A stretch of DNA of 12,150 nt. Source: Candidatus Equihabitans merdae. GTDB lineage: Bacteria; Bacillota; Clostridia; Lachnospirales; Lachnospiraceae. Below, piece after piece: positions 1 through 7,801 of the stretch; positions within the stretch are counted from its first letter, which is position 1, and each line of letters starts with the position of its first letter. Below the pieces are notes generated by a model, which saw nothing but the letters and a program-made list of their open reading frames with translations, searched no databases and was not told where the DNA came from. Made by a program: the position numbers and the translations under genes. The stretch lies in the NCBI GenBank assembly GCA_018065025.1, contig JAGHUB010000140.1:1-12150 (forward strand). Direction: 5' to 3'.

Positions 1-639
1 CTTCTGACCTGTGGAATTCTTGAGCCCCTGCTTCAGCTCGACAAATTCCTTCTCGAGGTCAACGGCTCTCAGCAGTTCCTGAACGGCTTCAGCACCCATA
101 CCGACGCGGAAATTCCAACCATACTGTTCACGGGCTTCCTGATATTCTCTCTCTGTCAGAACCTGTTTATACTGCAGAGCGCCCTTGGCGTCAGCAGGAT
201 CCAGAACGACATAGTTGACGAAATACAGAACTCTTTCCAGTGTTCTGGGTGTCATGTCCAGGATCAGACCCATACGGGAAGGAATACCTTTGAAATACCA
301 GATGTGGGAAACCGGTGCAGCCAGTTCGATGTGACCCATTCTGTCACGACGAACGGCTGACTTGGTTACTTCTACACCACAGCGGTCGCAGATAACGCCT
401 TTATAGCGAACTTTCTTGTACTTACCGCAGTGGCATTCCCAGTCTTTACTGGGCCCGAAGATCTTTTCACAGAAAAGACCGTCTTTTTCGGGCTTCAGTG
501 TTCTATAGTTAATGGTTTCCGGTTTCTTAACCTCACCGAAAGACCATTCACGAATTCTTTCAGGAGAAGCCAGTCCGATTCTGATAGCGTCAAATGTTGA
601 CTGCTTGGCTTCTTCTACTTTTGTTTCAAGATCAGCCAT
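1..639 (-). CDS. rpoC: RNA polymerase beta' subunit, N-terminal part (runs off window)
   Basis: This is the first 213 codons of the beta' subunit of DNA-dependent RNA polymerase; the rest lies beyond position 1. The product forms the clamp and, further on, the catalytic Mg-binding loop, which is not in the window. Visible are the opening residues [10 protein letters not shown], the segment [19 protein letters not shown], and the N-terminal zinc finger with Cys69, Cys71, Cys84 and Cys87 (CHCG...CDRCG), matching the four zinc ligands of the family. The stretch [17 protein letters not shown] follows, as in other bacterial beta' subunits. The ATG at 637-639 has a strong AGGAGG at 645-650, five bases upstream. 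It lies 56 bases after rpoB with no terminator between, so the two are co-transcribed. No frame disruption is seen. Identity is certain; only completeness is limited. Confidence 0.98.
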   Translation of the reverse strand, partial: MADLETKVEEAKQSTFDAIRIGLASPERIREWSFGEVKKPETINYRTLKPEKDGLFCEKIFGPSKDWECHCGKYKKVRYKGVICDRCGVEVTKSAVRRDRMGHIELAAPVSHIWYFKGIPSRMGLILDMTPRTLERVLYFVNYVVLDPADAKGALQYKQVLTEREYQEAREQYGWNFRVGMGAEAVQELLRAVDLEKEFVELKQGLKNSTGQK

Positions 640-695
640 AGGTACCTCCTATTATGCTGGTTGTTTGGCTTGGTTGGCAGTTATCAGAAAGCAGA

Positions 696-3600
696 TTATT
701 CGTCCATATCGTCCATGTCATCCATGTCGACGTCACCGTCGAAACTTAAGATGTCACTGTCCATAACGAAATCATCTTCGTCATCAGCTTCCAGTTCATC
801 AGTCTCTGCGTTGTGACGCATTACTGACATGCCACGGCTTTCATATTCCTGACGATCTTCTCGGTTGTAACGACGACCGCCATCTTCAACAGCCTTGAAT
901 TCTGTATCGCCGTAGTCAGCAGCATCTTTCAGCTTGACTTCATTGCGGTCTTCATCAAGGACGCGGATGTCCAGACCAAGAGCCTGCAGTTCTTTAAGCA
1001 GAACCTTGAAGGATTCCGGAATACCGGGACTCGGAATATTCTTACCTTTGATAATAGCTTCGTAAGTCTTAACTCGACCTACAACGTCATCGGACTTAAC
1101 TGTCAGGATCTCCTGCAGTGTGTAAGCGGCACCGTAAGCTTCAAGTGCCCAAACTTCCATTTCACCGAATCTCTGGCCACCGAACTGAGCTTTACCACCC
1201 AGAGGCTGCTGTGTAACCAGTGAGTACGGGCCGGTTGAACGTGCATGGATCTTATCATCGACCAGGTGATGCAGCTTCAGATAATGCATGAAGCCGATGG
1301 TGACCGGATTGTCGAAGTACTGACCTGTACGGCCATCCTTCAGCCAGACCTTACCGTCTCTTCCGATCTTGACGCCCTTCCAGTCATCACGGTTATCCAG
1401 GTGTTCACCAAGATACTTCATGACAGCCGGATCCAGGATGTCTTTATATCTTTCTTCAAACTCATCCCACTCCATGTTGGCGTAATCGTTAGCCAGTTCC
1501 AGAGTGTTCATGATGTCTTCTTCGTTTGCACCGTCAAAGACAGGTGTTGCGATATTGAAGCCCAGAACTCTTGAAGCAAAGGACAGGTGGATTTCCAGAA
1601 CCTGACCGATGTTCATACGTGAAGGTACGCCCAGGGGGTTAAGAACGATATCCAGCGGACGACCATTGGGCAGATACGGCATATCTTCTACCGGCAGTAC
1701 GCGGGAAACAACACCCTTGTTACCATGACGACCGGCCATCTTATCACCAACAGAGATCTTTCTCTTCTGGGCGATGTAGATACGTACAGAACGATTGACG
1801 CCCGGAGGCAGCTCATCGTTGTTGTCTCTTGAGAAGACTTTGGCATCAACAATGATACCGTATTCGCCGTGAGGTACTTTCAGAGAAGTATCTCTGACTT
1901 CACGGGCTTTCTCACCGAAGATAGCTCTCAGCAGACGTTCTTCTGCTGTTACTTCAGTTTCTTCACCCTTAGGTGTAACTTTACCTACCAGGATGTCACC
2001 TGCTCTGACTTCGGCACCGATACGGATGATACCGCGATCGTCCAGATCTTTCAGAGCATCATCACCAACACCGGGAACGTCACGAGTGATTTCTTCCGGA
2101 CCCAGTTTGGTATCTCTGGCTTCGCATTCATATTCTTCAATATGAAGTGATGTGTAGACGTCGTCCTGAACCAGTCTTTCAGACAGCAGAACAGCATCTT
2201 CGTAGTTGTAACCTTCCCATGTCATGAAGCCGATCAGCGGGTTCTTACCAAGGGCCAGTTCACCGTTAGATGTGGACGGACCGTCAGCGATAACTTCGCC
2301 GGCTTCAACATGTTCACCCTTATCAACGATGGGCTTCTGGTTGTAGCAGTTGCTCTGGTTACTACGCAGGAACTTGGTCAGATGATATTTGCTGACAGTA
2401 GCATCATCATTCATGATAGTGATGTCTGTAGCAGATACAGATTTGACCACACCGGCTTTTTCAGCAACCATGCAGACACCTGAGTCGACAGCAACCTTGG
2501 ATTCCATACCTGTGCCAACAACCGGAGCTTCTGTTGTCAGAAGCGGAACGGCCTGACGCTGCATGTTTGAACCCATCAGAGCTCGTGTACAGTCGTCGTT
2601 CTGAAGGAAGGGAACCAGGGCTGTAGCCACTGAGAATACCATCTTAGGTGAAACATCCATGTAATCAAACATCTGACGATCGTAAGCCTGTGTAGCTTCT
2701 CTGTAACGACCGGAAACGCTCTTGTGGATGAAGTGACCATCAGCGTCCAGCGGTTCGTTAGCCTGTGCTACATGGTAGTAATCTTCTTCATCAGCTGTCA
2801 TGTAACGGACATCATCTGTAACACGGGGATTAGAAGGATCTGTCTTATCAATGATACGATAAGGAGCTTCTACGAAACCGTATTTATTGATTCTGGCGTA
2901 AGATGCCAATGAGTTAATCAGACCGATGTTGGGACCTTCAGGAGTTTCGATAGGACACATACGACCATAATGTGTATAGTGAACGTCTCGAACTTCGAAA
3001 CCGGCACGATCACGTGACAGACCGCCCGGACCCAGAGCAGACAGACGTCTCTTATGTGTCAATTCACCCAGCGGGTTGTTCTGATCCATGAACTGGGACA
3101 GCTGTGAAGAACCGAAGAATTCCTTAACAGCAGCAGTTACCGGTTTGATGTTGATCAGACCCTGGGGAGACAGTTCTTCCGGAGCTGTTGTGGACATTCT
3201 TTCACGAACAACTCTTTCCAGTCTGGACAGACCGATACGATACTGGTTCTGAAGCAGTTCACCAACAGCACGAATACGACGATTGCCCAGATGGTCGATA
3301 TCATCGTCTGTACCGATGCCATATTCCAGATGCATATTGTAGTTAATAGAAGCAATGATATCTTCCTTAGTAATATGCTTGGGAATCAGCTCGCTGATCT
3401 GAGAACGGATGGCTTCCTTGATGTCAGCTTCATCTGAATAGGTGTCCAGAATGTTCTGCAGAACCGGATAATAAACCAGTTCGGTTACGCCATACATCTT
3501 CTTCTCTTCATCAGTCAGAGAGACATAGTTGTCGATATCAACAGCCAGTGAAGACAGAACCTTAACCGGATGATCAACGCCATCCACCTGCAGCATGACA

Positions 3601-4589
3601 TAAGGTACACCGGCATTCTGGATAACTTCAGCCTGTTCTTCTGTTTCACAGACTGAACCGGCAGATGCCAGAATCTCACCTGTAGTCATATCGATAACAT
3701 CTTCAGCGAAGACCTTACCTACGATACGTCTCTTGAAGTGAAGCTTCTTATTGTATTTATAACGACCAACTTTAGCCAGGTCGTAACGTCTGGCATCGAA
3801 GAACATGCCCATGATCAGGGATTCAGCTGATTCTACTGCCAGCGGTTCACCGGGACGGATCTTTTTGTACAGTTCAAGTAAACCTTCCTGATAATTTGTG
3901 GAAGAGTCCTTGGATAAACTACCCATGATCTTGGGTTCTTCACCAAACAGAGCGATAATCTCTTCATTTGAGCTATAACCAAGCGCACGGATAAGAACAG
4001 TGATGGGAACCTTTCTTGTACGGTCTACACGTACATAGAAAACATCACTGCTGTCGGTTTCGTACTCTAACCAGGCACCGCGGTTAGGAATAACGGTGCA
4101 TGAGAAAAGTCTCTTACCGATTTTGTCGTGAGCAATATCGTAATAGATACCGGGGGAACGGACCAACTGAGAGACGATAACACGCTCTGCGCCATTGATT
4201 ACGAATGTGCCCGTGTCTGTCATCAACGGCAGATCACCCATGAAAATCTCATGTTCCTTGATCTCGCCATTCTCCATGTTATGCAGACGTACGGTGGCTC
4301 TGATCGGAGCTGAATAGTTGGCATCACGCTCTTTGCATTCTGCCAGCGGATATTTCACCTCATCACGGCACAGTCTGTAATCCACAAATTCCAGACTAAG
4401 CTTGCCATTATGATCTTCGATCGGAGAGATGTCGTTAAATATTTCCTTTAAACCCGCGTTAATGAACCAATCGTATGACTCAGTCTGAATCTCAAGAAGG
4501 TTCGGCATAGCCAGAACTTCTTCTCGTCTCTGGTAGCTCATACGGACAGAACGGCCGGATTTAATCGGATGTATCCTGTTTTTCTCCAT
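696..4589 (-). CDS. rpoB: RNA polymerase beta subunit
   Basis: Complete 1297-residue beta subunit, which builds the RNA polymerase core with alpha and beta' and lines the active centre and rifampicin pocket. Longer than the Bacillus protein (about 1190), a length I associate with Clostridia. Seen: N-terminal [15 protein letters not shown]; rifampicin region at about residues 493-520 ([28 protein letters not shown]) with Asp502, His512 and Ser517 at the usual resistance positions in wild-type form and Gly508 where E. coli has Ser522; [14 protein letters not shown] after it; active-centre motif [12 protein letters not shown] near residue 946; C-terminal [24 protein letters not shown] from about 1131. 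The tail is strongly acidic and ends in Met-Asp-Asp repeats. The ATG at 4587-4589 has only a weak, distant Shine-Dalgarno (GGGGTG about 12 bases away), yet residues from Met1 on match the family. The next Met (codon 17) has no better site. A 56-base gap leads to rpoC. Confidence 0.98.
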   Translation of the reverse strand: MEKNRIHPIKSGRSVRMSYQRREEVLAMPNLLEIQTESYDWFINAGLKEIFNDISPIEDHNGKLSLEFVDYRLCRDEVKYPLAECKERDANYSAPIRATVRLHNMENGEIKEHEIFMGDLPLMTDTGTFVINGAERVIVSQLVRSPGIYYDIAHDKIGKRLFSCTVIPNRGAWLEYETDSSDVFYVRVDRTRKVPITVLIRALGYSSNEEIIALFGEEPKIMGSLSKDSSTNYQEGLLELYKKIRPGEPLAVESAESLIMGMFFDARRYDLAKVGRYKYNKKLHFKRRIVGKVFAEDVIDMTTGEILASAGSVCETEEQAEVIQNAGVPYVMLQVDGVDHPVKVLSSLAVDIDNYVSLTDEEKKMYGVTELVYYPVLQNILDTYSDEADIKEAIRSQISELIPKHITKEDIIASINYNMHLEYGIGTDDDIDHLGNRRIRAVGELLQNQYRIGLSRLERVVRERMSTTAPEELSPQGLINIKPVTAAVKEFFGSSQLSQFMDQNNPLGELTHKRRLSALGPGGLSRDRAGFEVRDVHYTHYGRMCPIETPEGPNIGLINSLASYARINKYGFVEAPYRIIDKTDPSNPRVTDDVRYMTADEEDYYHVAQANEPLDADGHFIHKSVSGRYREATQAYDRQMFDYMDVSPKMVFSVATALVPFLQNDDCTRALMGSNMQRQAVPLLTTEAPVVGTGMESKVAVDSGVCMVAEKAGVVKSVSATDITIMNDDATVSKYHLTKFLRSNQSNCYNQKPIVDKGEHVEAGEVIADGPSTSNGELALGKNPLIGFMTWEGYNYEDAVLLSERLVQDDVYTSLHIEEYECEARDTKLGPEEITRDVPGVGDDALKDLDDRGIIRIGAEVRAGDILVGKVTPKGEETEVTAEERLLRAIFGEKAREVRDTSLKVPHGEYGIIVDAKVFSRDNNDELPPGVNRSVRIYIAQKRKISVGDKMAGRHGNKGVVSRVLPVEDMPYLPNGRPLDIVLNPLGVPSRMNIGQVLEIHLSFASRVLGFNIATPVFDGANEEDIMNTLELANDYANMEWDEFEERYKDILDPAVMKYLGEHLDNRDDWKGVKIGRDGKVWLKDGRTGQYFDNPVTIGFMHYLKLHHLVDDKIHARSTGPYSLVTQQPLGGKAQFGGQRFGEMEVWALEAYGAAYTLQEILTVKSDDVVGRVKTYEAIIKGKNIPSPGIPESFKVLLKELQALGLDIRVLDEDRNEVKLKDAADYGDTEFKAVEDGGRRYNREDRQEYESRGMSVMRHNAETDELEADDEDDFVMDSDILSFDGDVDMDDMDDMDE

Positions 4590-4671
4590 GTAGACGTTTC
4601 ACCCCTGTTCTAATATGTAAAATCTATAGTTACGCACGCAAAATAAAAGACACGTGCCGCCATAATAGTGC

Positions 4672-4699
4672 ATTGTTAACAGTAACACGGCCGTGTCAA
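4672..4699 (-). promoter_or_regulatory. Probable rpoB promoter
   Basis: Reading the minus strand, a perfect -35 TTGACA (4694-4699) is followed after 16 bases by AACAAT (4672-4677), a 4/6 match to the -10 consensus. A second candidate -10, TATTAT (4662-4667, 5/6), lies further downstream but lacks a good -35 at the right distance. Either would give an rpoB leader of roughly 65-75 bases. An A/T-rich block (4708-4742) lies just upstream and could act as an UP-like element. A promoter here would let rpoBC be expressed apart from the ribosomal protein genes. Which -10 is used cannot be decided from the sequence. Confidence 0.5.
4685..4696. repeat. Perfect 12-bp palindrome overlapping the rpoB -35 element
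   Basis: ACACGGCCGTGT reads the same on both strands and covers half of the TTGACA hexamer (4694-4699). It is GC-rich inside an A/T-rich intergenic region. It could be a dimeric regulator's binding site or a chance palindrome; no specific regulator is recognised. Confidence 0.5.
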
Positions 4700-4719
4700 G
4701 AAGTCAAATATTTTTTTAT

Positions 4720-4754
4720 AAAATGTCAATTTTTCTTAAAAGCAATGACATTTT
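4720..4754. repeat. A/T-rich inverted repeat between rplL and rpoB
   Basis: AAAATGTCA (4720-4728) and TGACATTTT (4746-4754) are perfect 9-bp inverted arms with a 17-base loop. In the minus-strand transcript the hairpin would lie just after the stronger one at 4768-4800 and be followed by an A-rich stretch rather than U, so it is not a standard terminator. It could act in transcript processing or simply reflect A/T richness. Confidence 0.4.
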
Positions 4755-4767
4755 TCATTAGACAGCA

Positions 4768-4800
4768 AAGATGCCCTCTGCTAAAAGCAAAGGGCATCTT
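4768..4800 (-). terminator. rplL-rpoB attenuator-like hairpin
   Basis: Arms at 4768-4777 and 4791-4800 pair perfectly (AAGATGCCCT/AGGGCATCTT). In minus-strand RNA the stem extends to 14 bp with one G-U pair, and the loop is UUUUA. The following bases UGCUGUCU are only moderately U-rich, so full termination is unlikely. Partial attenuation or RNase processing between rplL and rpoB is well known in E. coli and would explain the lower expression of polymerase subunits than of L7/L12. Assigning that role here is inference from position and structure. Confidence 0.7.
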
Positions 4801-4821
4801 GAAAACCTAGTTAAGATACTA

Positions 4822-5196
4822 TTATTTGATAGTAACTTTAGCGCCGGCTTCTTCAAGAGACTTCTTAAGAGCTTCAGCTTCTTCTTTGCTGACGGCTTCT
4901 TTAACAAGCTTCGGGCAGTTGTCAACAAGGTCCTTAGCTTCTTTCAGGCCGAGACCTGTAGCTTCACGGACAACCTTGATAACTTTAACCTTCTGAGCAC
5001 CGAACTCTGTCAGTTCGACGTCGAATTCTGTCTTTTCTTCTACTTCTTCAGCAGCAGCAGCCGGACCGGCAACAACAACGCCTGCAGCGGCGGAAACGCC
5101 GAATTCTTCTTCGCAAGCTTTGACAAGGTCATTCAGTTCAAGAACAGAAAGTTCTTTAATAGCAGCAATAAATTCTTCTGTAGTTAATTTTGCCAT
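4822..5196 (-). CDS. rplL: Large ribosomal subunit protein L7/L12 (bL12)
   Basis: A 124-residue stalk protein, normal for the family, present in several copies per ribosome, where it recruits translation GTPases (IF2, EF-Tu, EF-G). Seen: N-terminal dimerisation and L10-binding helices (residues 1-33, [21 protein letters not shown]); an Ala/Gly/Val-rich hinge with [14 protein letters not shown] (about 35-49); and the globular C-terminal domain with [22 protein letters not shown] and the ending [12 protein letters not shown]. The ATG at 5194-5196 has GGAGG at 5205-5209. The gene follows rplJ by 66 bases and precedes the attenuator-like hairpin. A weak 6-bp inverted repeat (TACTAT/ATAGTA, 4817-4834) spans its stop codon. 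Minor oddities: Cys where an acidic or small residue is usual in the DNCPK loop, and Ala instead of Gly in KEAVSKEE. Confidence 0.97.
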   Translation of the reverse strand: MAKLTTEEFIAAIKELSVLELNDLVKACEEEFGVSAAAGVVVAGPAAAAEEVEEKTEFDVELTEFGAQKVKVIKVVREATGLGLKEAKDLVDNCPKLVKEAVSKEEAEALKKSLEEAGAKVTIK

Positions 5197-5216
5197 TTTA
5201 TTTTCCTCCGTAATAT

Positions 5217-5253
5217 TTGTTTAAATATGGATATTGATCAATTCAATAAACAA
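5217..5253. repeat. Inverted repeats in the rplJ-rplL gap
   Basis: Arms TTGTTTA (5217-5223) and TAAACAA (5247-5253) enclose a 10-bp palindrome ATTGATCAAT (5233-5242). The transcript could fold into a weak A/U hairpin that exposes the rplL ribosome binding site. L7/L12 must be made in excess over L10, so a structure here is plausible, but the A/T-rich composition makes chance pairing likely too. Confidence 0.3.
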
Positions 5254-5262
5254 GTGCAGCGA

Positions 5263-5787
5263 CTATTCGGCTGCCGGTGCTTCTTCTGCGGCGGGAGCAG
5301 CTTCGCCATCTTTTTCGGCGATCTGTTTCAGGACGCGAGCGAAGTTTGTGATGGGTGACTGCATGCTGCCAAAGAGTCTGCCAAGCAGGACTTCCTTGCT
5401 CGGAATCTTTGAAACTTCTGCAAGCTTAGCGGCATCTGCATATTCACCATCGATCATACCACTGACCATGTTGAAGCATTTGATCTTCTTATCATAGTCT
5501 GCCAGCAGTCTGGCGGGAGCGGTAGCATCTTCTTTGGATACAACCAGAGCATTCGGACCTTCAAGGTCTTTTGTCAGGGGTTCGTTTTCTGTACCCTGGA
5601 ATGCACGATTCATCAAAGTATTCTTATAAACTTTGTAGATAACGCCGTTTTCACGCAGTTTCTTACGAAGTTCTGTATCCTGTTCAACAGTCAGACCAAG
5701 GTACTGAACCAGCATAACTGCCTTAGCGTCTTTGACTGTCTCAGCGATTTCTGCGACGATCGGTGCTTTCAGTTCGACTTTTGCCAT
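5263..5787 (-). CDS. rplJ: Large ribosomal subunit protein L10 (uL10)
   Basis: A 174-residue protein that anchors L7/L12 dimers to the GTPase-associated centre of 23S rRNA and acts as translational/attenuation repressor of its own operon. Seen: N-terminal rRNA-binding domain with KDAKAVMLVQYLGLTVEQ and LRKKLRENGVIYKVYKNTLMNRA (about residues 18-62), then the C-terminal helix region NFARVLKQIAEK that holds L12, ending in a flexible Ala/Glu-rich tail (AAPAAEEAPAAE). Length is typical for Firmicutes. The ATG at 5785-5787 has a strong AGGAGG (5797-5802) nine bases upstream. The gene sits below its own L10-responsive leader, terminator and promoter (5826-5995). It ends in TAG, 66 bases before rplL. 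Confidence 0.97.
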   Translation of the reverse strand: MAKVELKAPIVAEIAETVKDAKAVMLVQYLGLTVEQDTELRKKLRENGVIYKVYKNTLMNRAFQGTENEPLTKDLEGPNALVVSKEDATAPARLLADYDKKIKCFNMVSGMIDGEYADAAKLAEVSKIPSKEVLLGRLFGSMQSPITNFARVLKQIAEKDGEAAPAAEEAPAAE

Positions 5788-5825
5788 TGCCTCTTTCCTC
5801 CTTCTTTAATAATGGCCGAATGAAG

Positions 5826-5857
5826 AAAAAAATCCTCGCGCCAAAAGACGCGAGGAT
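5826..5857 (-). terminator. Intrinsic terminator of the rplJ leader (attenuator)
   Basis: In minus-strand RNA, arms AUCCUCGCG (5857-5849) and CGCGAGGAU (5840-5832) form a perfect 9-bp stem with an 8-base loop, followed at once by a U tract (5831-5826). This is a textbook factor-independent terminator. It lies 39 bases before the rplJ start, so rplJL expression requires read-through; L10 bound to the upstream leader is expected to favour termination. It would also stop transcripts arriving from rplKA. Confidence 0.9.
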
Positions 5858-5960
5858 AAAAGAGTCATAGCTCTTCAAGATTCTTATTATTGAATCACTT
5901 CCTCGGCAGGCGCTTTCATCTTACGTCCTTACGGACACCTGCTGTCTTCGGCTTAATGCA
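5858..5960 (-). ncRNA. L10 leader (autoregulatory mRNA leader of rplJL)
   Basis: The minus-strand transcript contains the hallmarks of the L10 leader: AGCCGAAGACAGCAGGUG (about 5953-5936), a small hairpin GUCC-GUAA-GGAC closed by a GNRA-type loop, then CGCCUGCCGAGG (5912-5901) pairing back to CAGGUG. This bulged, kinked structure is the known binding site of the L10-(L12)n complex in bacteria. Downstream, GAUUC/GAAUC (5879-5896) and AAGAG/CUCUU can form competing helices before the terminator, consistent with an attenuation switch. The family assignment rests on recognised motifs and position; the switching mechanism is inferred. Confidence 0.88.
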
Positions 5961-5966
5961 TTTAGC

Positions 5967-5995
5967 AGAATAACAGACTTTAAATCATCTGTCAA
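5967..5995 (-). promoter_or_regulatory. Promoter of the rplJ leader
   Basis: On the minus strand, TTGACA (5990-5995, perfect -35) and TATTCT (5967-5972, 5/6 -10) are separated by exactly 17 bases. The predicted start, near 5960, is just upstream of the L10 leader. The -35 box begins ten bases after the rplA stop codon. This gives rplJL its own transcript in addition to read-through from rplKA. Confidence 0.85.
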
Positions 5996-6004
5996 TCTTT
6001 TATA

Positions 6005-6697
6005 TTACTGAACTTTCTGTGCGTTGACACGAACGCCCGGGCCCATTGTAGAAGCCAGTGTAACGGACTTCATGTATGTACCCTTCAGAGCGGCCGGACG
6101 AGCTTTTGTCAGAGCTTCCACTAGAGCATCCATGTTTTCTTTCAGAGCTTCTTCTGTGAAGGAAGCTTTACCGATCGGTACGTGGATGATGTTAGCTTTG
6201 TCCAGTCTATATTCGATCTTACCAGCTTTGATTTCCTGGATGGCTTTTGTGACATCCATGGTAACTGTACCGGCCTTCGGGTTCGGCATTAAGCCCTTGG
6301 GACCAAGGACACGACCCAGTCTACCGACAACACCCATCATATCCGGTGTGGCGACGACTACGTCGAAATCCAACCAACCATCGTTCTGAATTCTCGGAAT
6401 CAGTTCTTCAGCGCCTACGAAATCAGCACCGGCAGCCTGAGCTTCTTCAGCCTTAGCACCCTTAGCGAAAACCAGGACGCGAACAGTTTTACCTGTACCG
6501 TTCGGCAGAACAACGGCGCCTCTGATCTGCTGATCAGCATGACGGCCATCGCAGCCTGTCTTTACGTGAACTTCGATGGTTTCATCAAATTTTGCAACAG
6601 CTGTAGACTTGACCAGTTTGATGGCCTCTTCCGGATCGTACAGAGTAGCACGATCGATTGCCTTGGCTGCTTCTAAATATCTTTTGCCTCGTTTCAT
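6005..6697 (-). CDS. rplA: Large ribosomal subunit protein L1 (uL1)
   Basis: A 230-residue protein, typical length, that binds the mobile L1 stalk of 23S rRNA and helps move deacylated tRNA out of the E site; it is also a known translational repressor of the L11-L1 mRNA. Seen: N-terminal [16 protein letters not shown]; the rRNA-contacting [25 protein letters not shown] segment (about residues 37-60); and the family signature [19 protein letters not shown] at 122-140. The C-terminal [21 protein letters not shown] completes domain I. The ATG at 6695-6697 has GGAGGA at 6705-6710, seven bases away. The 50-base gap from rplK contains a second copy of the hairpin also found before rplK, which resembles the L1 rRNA site. 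The rplJ promoter begins ten bases after the stop. Confidence 0.97.
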   Translation of the reverse strand: MKRGKRYLEAAKAIDRATLYDPEEAIKLVKSTAVAKFDETIEVHVKTGCDGRHADQQIRGAVVLPNGTGKTVRVLVFAKGAKAEEAQAAGADFVGAEELIPRIQNDGWLDFDVVVATPDMMGVVGRLGRVLGPKGLMPNPKAGTVTMDVTKAIQEIKAGKIEYRLDKANIIHVPIGKASFTEEALKENMDALVEALTKARPAALKGTYMKSVTLASTMGPGVRVNAQKVQ

Positions 6698-6712
6698 TCT
6701 TTAATCCTCCAT

Positions 6713-6742
6713 GTGGTACTATCGGGTTTTGTCCCTTCCACC
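6713..6742 (-). promoter_or_regulatory. Putative L1-binding hairpin before rplA
   Basis: The minus-strand RNA has GGUGG-AA-GGG ... CCCGAUAGUACCAC. The outer stem GUGG/CCAC and inner stem GGG/CCC are separated by an asymmetric internal loop (AA on one side, GAUAGUA on the other). It matches, almost base for base outside the apical loop, the element before rplK (7192-7222), and recalls the GGUGG...UACCAC bulged stem of the L1 site in 23S rRNA as I remember it. It ends two bases before the rplA Shine-Dalgarno (6705-6710), so bound L1 would block initiation. Confidence 0.72.
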
Positions 6743-6747
6743 ATTTA

Positions 6748-7176
6748 TTAGTCGTCTACTACGGTTACGCCCATGCTGCGGCAGGTACCTGCGATAATGC
6801 TGATAGCAGCCTCATCGCTTGCTGCGTTCAAATCGGGTCTCTTAAGATCGGCGATTTCTTTCAGCTGAGCTCTTGTGATTGTACCGACTTTCTTCTTGTT
6901 GGGTTCACCAGAACCGGACTTCAGGCCCAGAGCCTTTTTGATCAGAACCGGAGCGGGCGGTGTCTTTGTGATGAATGTGAAGCTTCTGTCGGCATAAACC
7001 GTGATGACAACCGGGATGATCAGGTCGCCCTGGGCAGCTGTTCTGGCGTTGAACTGCTTTGTGAATTCAACGATGTTAACGCCGTGCTGACCGAGAGCCG
7101 GGCCAACCGGGGGAGCCGGTGTTGCCTTACCTGCCGGAATCTGCAGTTTGATGTAACCTGTAATTTTCTTTGCCAT
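6748..7176 (-). CDS. rplK: Large ribosomal subunit protein L11 (uL11)
   Basis: A 142-residue protein, as expected (about 141), located at the base of the L7/L12 stalk in the GTPase-associated centre, involved in factor-dependent GTP hydrolysis and RelA activation. Seen: [18 protein letters not shown], the proline-rich thiostrepton-contact segment [15 protein letters not shown] (about residues 21-35), the linker with [13 protein letters not shown], and the C-terminal rRNA-binding domain ending in [14 protein letters not shown]. The open frame extends up to 7221, but the start at 7174-7176 is preferred: it begins the conserved MAKK and has AGGAGG seven bases upstream, and the extra 15 residues would overlap the L1-type hairpin. 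The gene is 67 bases from nusG and 50 from rplA. Confidence 0.97.
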   Translation of the reverse strand: MAKKITGYIKLQIPAGKATPAPPVGPALGQHGVNIVEFTKQFNARTAAQGDLIIPVVITVYADRSFTFITKTPPAPVLIKKALGLKSGSGEPNKKKVGTITRAQLKEIADLKRPDLNAASDEAAISIIAGTCRSMGVTVVDD

Positions 7177-7183
7177 TATATAA

Positions 7184-7189
7184 CCTCCT
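7184..7189 (-). promoter_or_regulatory. Ribosome binding site of rplK (decides the start)
   Basis: AGGAGG seven bases before the ATG at 7176 selects that start over the upstream in-frame ATG at 7221, which has no Shine-Dalgarno and lies inside the regulatory hairpin. Confidence 0.85.
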
Positions 7190-7191
7190 AT

Positions 7192-7222
7192 GTGGTAATG
7201 TCGGGTCACTGACCCTTCCACC
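7192..7222 (-). promoter_or_regulatory. Putative L1-binding hairpin before rplK
   Basis: The minus-strand RNA has GGUGG-AA-GGGUC-AGU-GACCC-GACAUUA-CCAC. The outer stem GUGG/CCAC and a longer inner stem GGGUC/GACCC flank an asymmetric internal loop. This is the expected position of the classical L1 translational operator, which mimics the 23S rRNA L1 site. It ends two bases before AGGAGG of rplK. The covarying inner stem (GGGUC/GACCC here, GGG/CCC in the rplA copy) with an identical outer stem supports a real RNA structure rather than chance. Confidence 0.78.
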
Positions 7223-7243
7223 TGTTACACATGCTGTATGTTA

Positions 7244-7789
7244 TTACTTCTTCTTTACTTCCGCGAAATTGATCTCAACCGGAGTCTCACGGCCAAAGAG
7301 ATCTACGTTAATTGTAACTGTCTGTCTCTGCGGATTGACCTTAGTAATAACGCTGGTGGTACCTTCCCAGGCGCCGGCCATAACGACCACTGTATCGCCT
7401 TCTTCGAAGTCCACCACAAGGCGCGGGGCCTTAGGTGCATTGGTGACAACGCCGCCAGAAAGACCGAAGGGACGCATCTCTTCTTCTGTCAGGGGAACCG
7501 GTTTGCTGCCCGGTCCGACAAAGCCTGTAACGCCGCGGGTATTGCGGACGATGTACCAGGTATCGTCGTTCATCACCATATAGATCAGAACATAACCGGG
7601 GAACAGTTTCTTCTGTGTGGTCTTCATAACGCCCTTGGCTGTTACTTCGGTAACATCCTGCATGGGAACTACCACGTCCAGAATAACATCTTCCAGATGT
7701 CTGTTGCTGACCGTCTTTTCGATATTGATTTTTACTTTGTTTTCATACCCGGAATAAGTATGAACTACGTACCAGTTTGCCTCTGCCAT
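7244..7789 (-). CDS. nusG: Transcription termination/antitermination factor NusG
   Basis: A 181-residue protein, within the usual 175-185 range, that binds the RNA polymerase clamp to modulate pausing and termination and couples to ribosomes or Rho. Seen: N-terminal NGN domain opening WYVVHTYSGYENKVK (residues 6-20 with this start), with TQKKLFPGYVLIYM and WYIVRNTRGVTGFVG further on, then the C-terminal KOW domain containing FEEGDTVVV and the ending LFGRETPVEINFAEV. The KOW core reads AGAWEGTTSVITKV, less typical than the usual G-P-F/L-x-x-F-x-G-x-V. The start chosen is ATG 7789; a GTG at 7795 is in frame but overlaps the Shine-Dalgarno. The gene ends with two consecutive TAA codons and begins 12 bases after secE. 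Confidence 0.96.
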   Translation of the reverse strand: MAEANWYVVHTYSGYENKVKINIEKTVSNRHLEDVILDVVVPMQDVTEVTAKGVMKTTQKKLFPGYVLIYMVMNDDTWYIVRNTRGVTGFVGPGSKPVPLTEEEMRPFGLSGGVVTNAPKAPRLVVDFEEGDTVVVMAGAWEGTTSVITKVNPQRQTVTINVDLFGRETPVEINFAEVKKK

Positions 7790-7794
7790 ATTCA

Positions 7795-7799
7795 CCTCT
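7795..7799 (-). promoter_or_regulatory. Ribosome binding site of nusG
   Basis: AGAGG five bases before ATG 7789. The GTG at 7795 uses the last base of this site and so is unlikely to be the start. Confidence 0.65.
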
Positions 7800-7801
7800 T
7801 A

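Noticed and set aside
640..695. Possible regulatory element between rpoB and rpoC
   Set aside because: The 56 bases contain only a strong ribosome binding site and unstructured CCAA-like sequence; no hairpin or promoter is seen.
3040..3115. Possible rifampicin-resistance change in RpoB (Gly508 where E. coli has Ser522)
   Set aside because: The main resistance positions are wild type, and small residues at this site occur naturally in Firmicutes (Bacillus has Ala), so it is more likely lineage variation.
3155..3355. A second minus-strand open frame inside rpoB
   Set aside because: It lies in another frame of a fully intact, conserved rpoB and has no ribosome binding site.
4771..5187. A plus-strand open frame opposite rplL
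   Set aside because: It mirrors rplL codons and gives Phe/Ser-rich sequence typical of the antisense of a Lys/Glu/Ala-rich gene.
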